From the NCBI GenBank assembly GCA_030426725.1, contig JAUHXZ010000025.1, forward strand, positions 1 through 34,057: a stretch of DNA of 34,057 nucleotides. Reading direction: 5' to 3'. The notes beneath the pieces were generated by a model that did not search any database, had not been told where the DNA came from, and worked only from the letters and a program-made list of their open reading frames with translations. The position numbers and the translations under genes were made by a program. Shown one piece after another: positions 24,408 through 31,940 of this stretch. Each line of letters starts with the position of its first letter. Positions within the stretch are counted from its first letter, which is position 1. Source of the stretch: Actinomycetes bacterium (GTDB lineage: Bacteria > Actinomycetota > Actinomycetes > Propionibacteriales > Propionibacteriaceae).

Positions 24408-24458
24408 CGGACAACACCGTCTCGATCCGGACAACACCAACTGCGTCCGGACAACACC
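24408..24458 (-). repeat. Three direct repeats with exact 20-bp period
   Basis: CGGACAACACC (plus strand) occurs at 24408-24418, 24428-24438 and 24448-24458. On the gene strand this reads GGTGTTGTCCG. The 20-bp period is about two helical turns, so all copies face the same side. They lie 50-100 bp upstream of the AbiEi/DUF559 start, the place for regulator sites. Confidence 0.85.
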
Positions 24459-24490
24459 GCGCGCCGTGTCCGCGGATCAGGAGGGGCACT

Positions 24491-24536
24491 CCAGTGTCGA
24501 CAGATGCCGCACAGTCGCGGCAACTATGAGCACTGG
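24491..24536. repeat. 46-bp degenerate hairpin (right flank of AbiEi/DUF559 gene)
   Basis: The right arm CGGCAACTATGAGCACTGG (24518-24536) differs from the copy at 23373-23391 by one base. The left arm CCAGTGTCGACAGATGCCG (24491-24509) differs at four of 19 positions. Loop length is again 8. It lies 51 bp past the RNB gene stop and could also serve as its terminator. Confidence 0.85.
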
Positions 24537-24587
24537 AAGGCGCGCGGGCCCGTCGTCGGCCGCACGGTGTGCGAAGTGGCGAGGCGG

Positions 24588-26021
24588 TCAGTTGGGGCGC
24601 GACAGCGTCACGCGGCCGCGCGACACGTCGACCTTGTCCACCCGCACCCGCACCTCGGAGCCGACCTCGTCCCGCTCCGCCTTCACGCGCAGTTCGACGG
24701 CGGGCTCGGGCAACTGCACCGTGCCCATCCCCGTCTTCGGGTGGACGTCGGTCAGGACCCCGGTGAAGACCCGCCCCTCGGCGTCGTCGAGCACGAGCGC
24801 CTCGGCCAGGTCGAGCACCCCGTTCTCGTAGGCGCGGGCCCGGCGCGACGAGTCGGCCATCTCCCCCGGCAACGCGTCGAGCCCTTCGCGGGCCCACGAC
24901 GGCACGTCGAGCCCGTTGAGCAGCGCGTGGCACACCTCGAGGACGTAGCGGTCGACGAGCCGGCGCAGCGGCGCGGTGGCATGCGCGTAGGGGGCGGCGA
25001 GCGCGGCGTGCCGCAGGTCGCCGGCGGGTACCTCGCCGTCGAAGGCCAGGTAGCCGGCGCCCCGGAACAGCATGGTGCAGCGGGTGAGGACGGCCAGTTC
25101 CCGCGGGTCGTCGGGCGAGAGCGCCCGCACGAACGCCGGGTAGCCCACCGACTCCGGCCACGAGACGCCCAACGTGCGGGCGGCACGTCGCAGCTTGGCC
25201 ACCGCCCACTCCTCCGCGGCCGGCAGGGTCCGCAGGATCCCGACCCCGCCGTCGATCATCGTGCGTGCGGCGGCGAATCCGGTCATGAGCGAGATCTGGG
25301 CGTTGTGCCGTTCGACTTCCACCATCGAGCGGAACTCCAGGTCCCAGCCGCCGTCGTGGGAGACGATGTCCTGCTCCGGCAGGTTGAGGGAGACGCCGCC
25401 GCGCTCGATCTCGAGGCGCTGCCGCAGCTGCCCCACCTCGGGCAGCAGGGCGACGGCGGGGTGCGCGTCGCCGCGGTCGAGGTCGCGCTGCACGCCCTCG
25501 TAGCTGAGCTTGGCCCGGTTGAGCACCATCGCCCGCGTGAGCGACGTGCCGCGCACCCGGCCCTCGCCGTCGAGCCGGTGCTCCCACACCAGCGCGGGCC
25601 GCGGGCGGCCGTCGGCGAGCAGCGACGCCGCGTCCTCCGCGAGCACGGCCGGATGCAGCGGGATCCGGGCACCGGGCGCGTAGAGCGTCTGGCCGCGGCG
25701 GTGCGTCTCGGCCTCCAGCGCGGTCCCCGGTCGCACGAAATGAGCGACGTCCGCGATGGCGTAGCGCACCAGGTAGCCGTCGCCGTCGCGCTCGATCTGC
25801 ATTGCCTGGTCGAGGTCCGTCGACTCGGCCGGATCGATCGTAACGAAGTCGATCGCCGTCATGTCGGCCCGCGACGACGGCGCGAGCCGCGCCGCCTCCG
25901 CGGCCTCGGCCTCCACCTCGGCCGGGAAACGCGACGGCAGGTCGAGCCGGTCGCGCAGGCCCACGAGGCCCTGACGCACCTCGTCGGGGACGTCCCGGAA
26001 CTCGAGGTGCGTCGACGGCAT
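24588..26021 (-). CDS. RNB-domain exoribonuclease (RNase II/R family, short)
   Basis: A 477-residue protein with the catalytic RNB domain of 3'-5' exoribonucleases. The aspartate cluster is in TIDPAESTDLDQAMQIE (residues 61-77), followed by YAIADVAHFVRPGT and the late YAHATAPLRRLVDRYVL, a variant of the usual YTHFTSPIRRY block. It lacks the N-terminal cold-shock domains of RNase II/R; the last 70 residues look like an OB/S1-type fold (VFTGVLTDVHPKTGMGTVQL). This short form is usual in actinobacteria. Start ATG 26021 shares one base with the stop of the zinc-ribbon gene (TGATG), so translation is coupled. Confidence 0.9.
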   Translation of the reverse strand: MPSTHLEFRDVPDEVRQGLVGLRDRLDLPSRFPAEVEAEAAEAARLAPSSRADMTAIDFVTIDPAESTDLDQAMQIERDGDGYLVRYAIADVAHFVRPGTALEAETHRRGQTLYAPGARIPLHPAVLAEDAASLLADGRPRPALVWEHRLDGEGRVRGTSLTRAMVLNRAKLSYEGVQRDLDRGDAHPAVALLPEVGQLRQRLEIERGGVSLNLPEQDIVSHDGGWDLEFRSMVEVERHNAQISLMTGFAAARTMIDGGVGILRTLPAAEEWAVAKLRRAARTLGVSWPESVGYPAFVRALSPDDPRELAVLTRCTMLFRGAGYLAFDGEVPAGDLRHAALAAPYAHATAPLRRLVDRYVLEVCHALLNGLDVPSWAREGLDALPGEMADSSRRARAYENGVLDLAEALVLDDAEGRVFTGVLTDVHPKTGMGTVQLPEPAVELRVKAERDEVGSEVRVRVDKVDVSRGRVTLSRPN

Positions 26022-26761
26022 CAGAGGCCGGACTCGGGCGTGCGCACGAGGATGCGGTCGCACTCCACGCAGCGCAGCACCTGGTTGGCGGGGGTCCGCC
26101 GGTACAGGTCGAGGTCCGACACGGTGACCTCCAGCTGGCAGCCGCCGCAGCGTCCCGCCTTCAGCGGTGCCGCTCCCAGGCCGGACGACGCGCGCAGCTT
26201 CTCGTACAGCTTGAGCAGGTCGGCGGGGACCCGGGCGGCGAGCGGGGCGCGGGTCGCGGCGAGGTCCTTCGCCTCCTGGCTCAGCTTCGCGACCGCCTCG
26301 TCGCGTGCCGCCACCTCGGAGCGCAGCTTCGTCTCGATCTCCCCCTTGCGGGCCGCGATGCGGTCGCGGTGCTCGGTGGCCTCCTCGAGGCGTCCCATCA
26401 GCTCCAGCTCGTTGTCCTCGAGCGTGGAGATCCGGCGACGCAGGTGGTCCACCTCCTCCTGCAGGGAGCGCAGGATCTTGCCGTCGGAGACGGATCCGTC
26501 GACGATCCGTGCCTCGTCGCGCTCGAGCCGGGCGCGCACCGGCGCCAGGTCGGTCTCCGACTTCGCCACCGCCACCTGCAGGTCGTCGGCATCCGTGCTG
26601 GACGCGACGAGCTCGTCGGCGATCTGCTGCCTGGCCGCCATCAGATCCGCGATGATCTTGTGTTGCGGCAGGGCCCGCGCGGCGTGCTGCACGCGGGCCA
26701 CCTCGGTGTCGAGATCGGCGAGCGTCAGAAGCGTGCGTTGGTCGGCGGGGTCAGCGATCAT
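26021..26761 (-). CDS. C4-type zinc ribbon coiled-coil protein
   Basis: A 246-residue protein. Residues about 10-180 are a long charged heptad-rich coiled coil (for example VDHLRRRISTLEDNELELMGRLEEA). The C-terminus is a zinc ribbon with CGGC and CVEC pairs (about 203-232). Such proteins occur across bacteria beside nucleases or GTP cyclohydrolase-like genes; the binding partner is presumed to be nucleic acid, but is not established. It is followed without a gap by the RNB exonuclease gene, suggesting joint action on RNA. Start ATG 26761 has a weak AGGA about 10 nt upstream and a promoter box TATTCT further up. Confidence 0.88.
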   Translation of the reverse strand: MIADPADQRTLLTLADLDTEVARVQHAARALPQHKIIADLMAARQQIADELVASSTDADDLQVAVAKSETDLAPVRARLERDEARIVDGSVSDGKILRSLQEEVDHLRRRISTLEDNELELMGRLEEATEHRDRIAARKGEIETKLRSEVAARDEAVAKLSQEAKDLAATRAPLAARVPADLLKLYEKLRASSGLGAAPLKAGRCGGCQLEVTVSDLDLYRRTPANQVLRCVECDRILVRTPESGL

Positions 26762-26790
26762 CGGGAGGTCCTATTCGTCGGGTGCGGACC

Positions 26791-26796
26791 AGAATA
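26791..26796 (-). promoter_or_regulatory. Possible -10 box of zinc ribbon/RNB operon
   Basis: TATTCT (26796-26791) in the 50-bp gap after glmM would give a leader of about 22 nt carrying AGGA before the ATG at 26761. A nearer TAGGAC (26773-26768) 6 nt from the ATG is less canonical. Confidence 0.4.
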
Positions 26797-26811
26797 GACC
26801 CGCGTCATGGA

Positions 26812-28164
26812 TCAGAGCGCCAGTCGGGTCCGCACGGTGTCCGCGAGTTCCTCGGCGATGCGCCGGGCCTGCTCATCGGTGGGCGCCTCGACCATGACCC
26901 GCACCACGGGCTCCGTGCCGGACGGGCGCAGCAACACGCGGCCGGTCTCGCCGAGCTCACGCGACGCCGCCCCCACGGCCTGCTGCACGGGGAGATCGAC
27001 ACCGGCGCGCAGCTTGTCGACGCCGCGGACGTTGATGATCACCTGCGGCAGGACCATCATGACCGACGCAAGGTCCTTCAGCGACCGCCCGGTCCTCACC
27101 ATCCGGGCCGCCAGATGCAGACCGGTCAGCGTGCCGTCGCCGGTGTTGGCGAACTCCGCGATGATGACGTGCCCGGACTGCTCCCCGCCGAGCGCGAAAC
27201 CGTTGGCGTTCATCGACTCCAGCACGTAGCGGTCGCCGACCTTCGTCTGGTCGACGCGGATGCCGTGGTCACGCATCGCGTTGATGAGGCCGAGGTTGCT
27301 CATCACGGTGGCCACGAGGGTGTCGGCGGGGAGGCTGTGCTCCTCCTTCAGCGCGATGGCGAGGATCGCGAGGATGTGGTCGCCGTCGACGACGTTGCCC
27401 TCGTGGTCGACGGCGAGGCACCGGTCGGCGTCGCCGTCGAGGGCGATGCCCAGGTCCGCGCCCTCGGCCTTCACGCGCTCGATGAGATCGCGCATGTGGG
27501 TGGAGCCGCAGTTGTCGTTGATGTTGACGCCGTCGGGCTCGGCGTGGATGGGGACGATCTGCGCGCCCTGCGCGGCGAAGGCCTCGAGCGCGGTGGTGGA
27601 GGCGGCGCCGTTGGCGCAGTCGATGACCACCTTGAGACCGTCGAGGGAGCGGTCGCCGCCGAGCGACGAGACGAGGTGCGCGACGTAGCCCTCGACGGCG
27701 CCGAGGTCGCTGCGGATGCGGCCGACACGCGCGCCGGTGGGGCGGTCCCAGTCCTCGCCCATCCGCGCCTCGATGGCGTCCTCGAGGTAGTCGTCGAGCT
27801 TGACGCCGCCCTTGGAGAAGAACTTGATGCCGTTGTCGGGCATCGGGTTGTGGGAGGCCGAGATCATGACGCCGAGGTCCGCCTCGAGCTCGCCCACCAG
27901 GTATGCGACGCCCGGGGTGGGCGTCACGCCGAGCCTGACGACGTCGACACCCGCCGACGCGAGGCCGGCGACGACCGCCGCCTCGAGGAACTCACCGCTC
28001 GCCCGGGGATCGCGGCCGACGAGGGCCGTGGGTCGGTGTCCCTCGAAGGCGCCGGCCTCTCCGAGGATGTGCGCCGCCGCGACGCTGAGGTCGAGCGCCA
28101 GTTCGGCTGTCAGTTCACTGTTCGCGACGCCGCGGACGCCGTCGGTACCAAAGAGTCGTGCCAC
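26812..28164 (-). CDS. glmM: Phosphoglucosamine mutase
   Basis: Converts glucosamine-6-phosphate to glucosamine-1-phosphate for UDP-GlcNAc and peptidoglycan. The 450-residue length is standard. It opens [15 protein letters not shown]; the phosphoserine loop is [13 protein letters not shown] with Ser104; the metal loop is [11 protein letters not shown]; the sugar loop GGEQSGHVI; and the phosphate loop [18 protein letters not shown] 28164 is the start because it gives the family N-terminus and lies 7 nt after TAGAGT; codons upstream lie within the promoter. It follows rplM-rpsI in the usual actinobacterial order but has its own promoter behind a terminator. Confidence 0.97.
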   Translation of the reverse strand: MARLFGTDGVRGVANSELTAELALDLSVAAAHILGEAGAFEGHRPTALVGRDPRASGEFLEAAVVAGLASAGVDVVRLGVTPTPGVAYLVGELEADLGVMISASHNPMPDNGIKFFSKGGVKLDDYLEDAIEARMGEDWDRPTGARVGRIRSDLGAVEGYVAHLVSSLGGDRSLDGLKVVIDCANGAASTTALEAFAAQGAQIVPIHAEPDGVNINDNCGSTHMRDLIERVKAEGADLGIALDGDADRCLAVDHEGNVVDGDHILAILAIALKEEHSLPADTLVATVMSNLGLINAMRDHGIRVDQTKVGDRYVLESMNANGFALGGEQSGHVIIAEFANTGDGTLTGLHLAARMVRTGRSLKDLASVMMVLPQVIINVRGVDKLRAGVDLPVQQAVGAASRELGETGRVLLRPSGTEPVVRVMVEAPTDEQARRIAEELADTVRTRLAL

Positions 28165-28171
28165 GGCGACG

Positions 28172-28177
28172 ACTCTA
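28172..28177 (-). promoter_or_regulatory. -10 box of leaderless glmM
   Basis: TAGAGT (28177-28172) lies 7 nt before the GTG at 28164. It decides the start against longer in-frame versions. Confidence 0.65.
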
Positions 28178-28223
28178 CCGCCGCTCAAAGTTCGTGAGCG
28201 AATACGCGAATCCCCGGGAACGG

Positions 28224-28258
28224 CAGAACGCCCACCCCGGTGCGGGATGGGCGTTCTG
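28224..28258 (-). terminator. Nested hairpin terminator after rpsI
   Basis: CAGAACGCCCA (28224-28234) pairs perfectly with TGGGCGTTCTG (28248-28258); the loop contains CCCG-gtg-CGGG. It starts 11 nt after the rpsI stop on the minus strand and separates rpsI from glmM. Architecture matches the glnA1 terminator. Confidence 0.88.
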
Positions 28259-28269
28259 TGCGGGCTGGA

Positions 28270-28818
28270 TCAGCGCTTGCTGTACTGAGGAGCCTTGCGG
28301 GCCTTCTTGAGACCGGCCTTCTTGCGCTCCTTGATGCGGGCGTCGCGGGTCAGCATGCCGGCCTTCTTGAGGCCGGGGCGCGAGGCCTCGGCGTCGACGG
28401 CGTTCAGGGCGCGGGCCACGCCGAGGCGCAGGGCGCCGGCCTGACCGGTGATGCCGCCGCCCGAGATGAGGGCGATGACGTCGTACGCGTCAGTCACACC
28501 GGCGACGACGAAGGGGTCGCTCACCAGCTGCTGGTGCACCTTGTTCGGGAAGTAGTCCTCGAGGGTGCGGCCGTTGATCGTCCAGGTGCCGGAGCCCGGG
28601 ACGATGCGGACACGGGCGATAGCCTCCTTGCGGCGGCCGGTGGCCGCGCCGGGGGCGACGATGGCCGAGCGGTCCTCGGAACCCGCGGCAGCGGCGGGGT
28701 TCGAGTCGGACCGGTAGGCGATCTCGCGGTTGGCGTCGTCGACGAAGGGGGTGATCTCCTCCGCCGGGGTCTCTGCGGTATCAGTCTGGCTCATGGGATG
28801 CGTCTCGCTCTCGCTCAC
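28270..28818 (-). CDS. rpsI: 30S ribosomal protein S9
   Basis: Small-subunit protein whose C-terminal tail reaches the P-site tRNA. The conserved domain starts at about residue 60 ([24 protein letters not shown]), continues with [21 protein letters not shown], and ends in the basic tail [17 protein letters not shown] with the final SKR. The first 55-60 residues are an acidic, disordered-looking extension common in actinobacteria; total 182 residues versus about 130 in E. coli. GTG 28818 overlaps the rplM stop (GTGA); ATG 28794 is an alternative start eight codons in. Co-transcribed with rplM. Confidence 0.97.
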   Translation of the reverse strand: MSESETHPMSQTDTAETPAEEITPFVDDANREIAYRSDSNPAAAAGSEDRSAIVAPGAATGRRKEAIARVRIVPGSGTWTINGRTLEDYFPNKVHQQLVSDPFVVAGVTDAYDVIALISGGGITGQAGALRLGVARALNAVDAEASRPGLKKAGMLTRDARIKERKKAGLKKARKAPQYSKR

Positions 28819-29258
28819 TGGGCGATCTGGGTGATCTCGAAGGGCTGCGGCTGCTGGGCAGCGTGGGGGTGCTCGGGGCCGGCGTAGACCTTGAGCTTGC
28901 TCATCATCTGACGGCTGAGCTTGTTCTTCGGGAGCATGCCCCAGACGGCGCGCTCGACGGCGCGGCGGGGATCGTTCTCGAGCAGTTCGCCGATGGCCTC
29001 GACGCGGAGACCGCCGGGGCGGCCGGAGTGCGAGTAGCGCTTCGAATCGGTGTGCTTGTTGCCGGACAGCGCGATCTTGTTGGCGTTGACGACGATGACG
29101 AAGTCACCGGTGTCGACGTGGGGCGCGAACTGCGGCTTGTGCTTGCCGCGCAGCAGGTTGGCGACCTGGACGGCCAGGCGGCCCAGGATCACGTTCTCGG
29201 CATCGATGACGTGCCAGTTGCGGGCAATCTCGCCCGGCTTTGGGGTGTACGTGGACAC
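28815..29258 (-). CDS. rplM: 50S ribosomal protein L13
   Basis: Large-subunit assembly protein. The 147-residue product has the family signatures [48 protein letters not shown] [18 protein letters not shown], and [27 protein letters not shown] 29258 ([15 protein letters not shown]) is the proper start, preceded by a purine-rich GGAAGTGGGATC; a longer frame reading upstream is not supported. First gene of the rplM-rpsI operon, which is driven by the promoter at 29348-29376 and ends at 28224. Confidence 0.98.
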   Translation of the reverse strand: MSTYTPKPGEIARNWHVIDAENVILGRLAVQVANLLRGKHKPQFAPHVDTGDFVIVVNANKIALSGNKHTDSKRYSHSGRPGGLRVEAIGELLENDPRRAVERAVWGMLPKNKLSRQMMSKLKVYAGPEHPHAAQQPQPFEITQIAQ

Positions 29259-29347
29259 GATCCCACTTCCATTCGGTTCAGTAACTGATGGGGGTTGCCC
29301 GCCGGCCTTGCCTGAGCAGGGTCGATTCACGCGCGCAACAGCTACCC

Positions 29348-29376
29348 AGGCTACATCCCAGGACGGGGGCGGTCAA
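29348..29376 (-). promoter_or_regulatory. Promoter of rplM-rpsI
   Basis: TTGACC (29376-29371), a 17-bp spacer and TAGCCT (29353-29348) form the best full -35/-10 promoter in the window. The leader of about 80 nt to the GTG at 29258 is long enough for autoregulation by a ribosomal protein, but no named leader structure was recognised. Confidence 0.8.
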
Positions 29377-29546
29377 AACGCATGACGACACCTCGGCGGG
29401 GGCTCCCGGTGGAAATCCTTCGCGGGGTGTCTCCGGTGGCAGGTGGGCCGCCCCCGCTCCCCCAGCCTAGCCGTGCTCCCGCCCGTCCGGCCGCCCTTCT
29501 CACACGAGTTTGCCGGGGTCGCCCCATACGGCGACGACGAGGGGGC
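29377..29546. other. Non-coding gap between rplM promoter and EF-G2 gene
   Basis: No gene is supported here. An 8-bp inverted repeat GCGGGGGC (29396-29403) / GCCCCCGC (29450-29457) is visible, 46 bp apart; its purpose is unknown. Confidence 0.5.
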
Positions 29547-29552
29547 TAGGTT
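29547..29552 (+). promoter_or_regulatory. -10 box of leaderless EF-G2 gene
   Basis: TAGGTT lies 6 nt before the ATG at 29559. No -35 match is seen. Confidence 0.62.
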
Positions 29553-29558
29553 GGGTTC

Positions 29559-31640
29559 ATGGCCTCAAAGACGAGTCCCCAGATCGCCATCTCGACGCCC
29601 GATGACGTACGCAACGTCGTCCTGGTCGGGTCGAGTGGCTCGGGCAAGACGACACTGTTCGAACATCTTCTGCGCGCCCGGATCGAGAGCTATCGCGGCG
29701 AGAAGGACACCCCGGAGCGGGGCGCCTCGCTGACGCTGGCCTCCATTCCGGCCAACGACGTGCTGATCAATCTCCTCGACGCCCCCGGGCACACCGAGTA
29801 CGTCGGTGAGCTGCGGGCCGGCCTGCGGGCCGCCGACGCGGCGATCTTCGTCGTCGCGGCGGGCGAGGACATCGACGCCGGCACCGTCGCCCTCTGGCAG
29901 GAATGCCAGGAGGTCGGCATGCCCCGCATCATCGCCATCACCAAGCTGGACCAGGGCCGGGCGGACTTCGACATCATGGTGTCGACGGCGCAGGAGACCT
30001 TCGGCGAGGGCATCATCCCCGCGCTGATCCCCCTTGAGGTGGACGGCCAGAACGTCGGCAACCTGTCCCTGCTGAACAAGCGGGCGCACGACTACTCCTC
30101 GGGCGATCGCGTCTCCCGCGACGCCACCGAGGATGAGATGCTCCTCATCGACGAGGGGCGCACCCCGCTGCTCGAGGCGATCATCACCGAGATCCAGGAC
30201 GAGGCGCTGATGGAGCGCTACCTGGAGGGCGAGGAACTGGCGGTCGAGGAGGTCCACGAGGCCCTGCGCTCCGCCGTCGAGTCCGGCCGGTTCTTCCCTG
30301 TGCTGCCCGCGCACACCACGTCCGACAAGGGCACGGAGGAACTGCTGCGCTGGCTCGAGCGCGGGTTCCCCGCACCGGCGTCGCACCACATTCCGGAGAT
30401 CACCACCCCCAACGGCGCGACGCTGCCGCCGGCCGACTGCGACCCGGACGGGCCGCTCGTGGCCCAGGTGATCCGCACCACCAGCGACAACTACGCCGGC
30501 CGCACCAGCCTGGTGCGGGTGTTCAGCGGCTCGCTGCACGTCGACGACGTGGTGCACGTGTCCGGGCACCGCGAACTGTTCGGCACGCCGGCGGACCCGA
30601 TGCATCCCGATCACGACGACGACGAGCGTATCGGTCCGATGAGCATGACGGTCGCGGGCGAGACGGTGGCGAAGACGGTGGCGATCGCAGGCGAGATCGT
30701 CGCGGTGACGAAGCTGTCGAAGGCGGAGACCGGAGACACGCTGTCGGCCCCGTCCCGGCCGGCGCTGCTGCCGCCCTGGGACCTGCCGCAGCCGCAGCTC
30801 CCGGTGGCCGTCAGGGCGACGAGCCGCGGCGACGAGGACAAGCTGGCGTCCGCACTCCACCGCCTGGCGCTGGAGGATCCGACGGTGCACCTCGAGCGCA
30901 ACTCCGAGACGGAGCAGCAACTGCTATGGGTGATGGGCCAGGCGCACAAGGATCTCCTGCTAGCCCGGCTGCGGGACCGCTACCAGGTCGGCTTCGAGGA
31001 GGAGCCCGTGCGGGTGGCGCTGCGCGAGACGTTCCTGTCGGGCGCGAAGGGCCACGGGCGCAACGTCAAGCAGTCCGGCGGGCACGGCCAGTACGCGGTG
31101 TGCGACATCGAGGTGGAGCCGCTCCCCCGCGGTACCGGGTTCGAGTTTGTCGACAAGGTGGTCGGCGGGGCGGTTCCGCGCGCCTACATCGGGTCGGTGG
31201 AGAAGGGGATCCTGCAGCAGCTGGAGCACGGGACGAACTTCGGGGTTCCGATGGTCGACGTCCGGGTGACGCTGTTCGACGGGAAGTCGCATTCGGTGGA
31301 CTCCTCGGACATGGCGTTCCAGGTGGCCGGGCAGCTGGCGCTGCGCGATGCGGCCGAACAGGGGCGCGTCGGGCTGCTGGAGCCCGTCGACAAGGTGAGC
31401 GTGAAGGTGGCCGACACCTTCATGGGGGCGGTGCTGACCGATCTGGCCGGGCGCCGCGCCCAGGTGCAGGGCAGTGACCTCGACGGCGAGGGCCACGCCG
31501 TCGTCGAGGCCATCGTTCCGCAGAGCGAGCTGGTGAACTACCCGATCGACCTGCGCGGCGTCGCGCAGGGCACGGGCAGCTTCACGCGCGAGTTCCACGG
31601 CTACGAGCCGATGCCGCAGGAGCACTGGCCGAAGAAGTAG
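29559..31640 (+). CDS. fusA2: Elongation factor G-like protein EF-G2
   Basis: A 693-residue translational GTPase paralogue of EF-G, like M. tuberculosis FusA2. P-loop [10 protein letters not shown] (about 24-33), switch region ERGASLTLA, and DAPGH (G3) are present. The G4 base-recognition motif reads TKLD rather than NKxD. Domains II-V follow: domain IV has [23 protein letters not shown] and domain V ends [25 protein letters not shown]2 proteins bind ribosomes in some mycobacteria but do not clearly translocate; role unsettled. Start ATG 29559 is leaderless by the TAGGTT box. A strong terminator follows 16 nt after the stop. Confidence 0.94.
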   Translation: MASKTSPQIAISTPDDVRNVVLVGSSGSGKTTLFEHLLRARIESYRGEKDTPERGASLTLASIPANDVLINLLDAPGHTEYVGELRAGLRAADAAIFVVAAGEDIDAGTVALWQECQEVGMPRIIAITKLDQGRADFDIMVSTAQETFGEGIIPALIPLEVDGQNVGNLSLLNKRAHDYSSGDRVSRDATEDEMLLIDEGRTPLLEAIITEIQDEALMERYLEGEELAVEEVHEALRSAVESGRFFPVLPAHTTSDKGTEELLRWLERGFPAPASHHIPEITTPNGATLPPADCDPDGPLVAQVIRTTSDNYAGRTSLVRVFSGSLHVDDVVHVSGHRELFGTPADPMHPDHDDDERIGPMSMTVAGETVAKTVAIAGEIVAVTKLSKAETGDTLSAPSRPALLPPWDLPQPQLPVAVRATSRGDEDKLASALHRLALEDPTVHLERNSETEQQLLWVMGQAHKDLLLARLRDRYQVGFEEEPVRVALRETFLSGAKGHGRNVKQSGGHGQYAVCDIEVEPLPRGTGFEFVDKVVGGAVPRAYIGSVEKGILQQLEHGTNFGVPMVDVRVTLFDGKSHSVDSSDMAFQVAGQLALRDAAEQGRVGLLEPVDKVSVKVADTFMGAVLTDLAGRRAQVQGSDLDGEGHAVVEAIVPQSELVNYPIDLRGVAQGTGSFTREFHGYEPMPQEHWPKK

Positions 31641-31656
31641 CCACGGCGGAGGGCGT

Positions 31657-31691
31657 GACGGCGCCGGGGGTCTTGCTCCTCCGGCGCCGTC
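31657..31691 (+). terminator. Hairpin terminator after EF-G2 gene
   Basis: GACGGCGCCGG (31657-31667) pairs perfectly with CCGGCGCCGTC (31681-31691) across a 13-nt loop, 16 nt after the stop. No T-run. Confidence 0.85.
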
Positions 31692-31737
31692 GCGCGTCGT
31701 CGGGGCTCGTCGCCTCCCGCCCTCCGACCGGGGGGCG

Positions 31738-31845
31738 ATGAGCCTGACACGCGGCTCAATGCCCTTCGATGAGCCTGAGCCATGGCTGGAGACGGGATTT
31801 GGCGCAAAAGAGGCCGATTCGGGCCACGAACCGCGTGTCTGGCTC
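31738..31845. repeat. Dispersed repeat element, second locus
   Basis: Three units of the family seen at 9537-9738: forward at 31738-31759 (core TGAGCCTGACACGCGGCTC), forward at 31769-31787 (ATGAGCCTGAGCCATGGCT) and reverse at 31828-31845 (GAACCGCGTGTCTGGCTC). The spacer between the last two (GGATTTGGCG...GGCCGATTCGG) resembles the one at 9593-9620 (GGTTTCGGCG...GGCCGAATCGG), so a larger unit of about 75 bp is repeated, not just its tips. Again it lies between convergent genes. Confidence 0.85.
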
Positions 31846-31870
31846 GTCGCCGTTTCCCAGGCGAGGCGGG

Positions 31871-31940
31871 CACGCGCGGGGGCGGGGTCAGCCACGCGCG
31901 GGGGCGGGGTCAGCGGGGGCGGGTCAGCGGGGCGGGGTCA
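31871..31940. repeat. 22-bp tandem repeat running into the end of coaBC
   Basis: Two identical 22-bp copies beginning CACGCGCGGGGGCGGGG at 31871-31892 and 31893-31914 are followed by two shorter partial copies (31915-31928 and 31929-31940). The array contains the coaBC stop (31926-31924); each partial unit on the minus strand repeats CTGACCC, so spare stop codons follow. It looks like strand-slippage growth. Confidence 0.85.

Noticed and set aside
24588..26021. RNB gene as a truncated RNase R
   Set aside because: The missing cold-shock domains are typical of the short actinobacterial form, and start coupling to the zinc-ribbon gene shows the 5' end is intact.
29259..29347. Named ribosomal protein leader (L13 type) in the rplM 5' region
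   Set aside because: The leader is long enough, but I could not match a known leader structure by eye.
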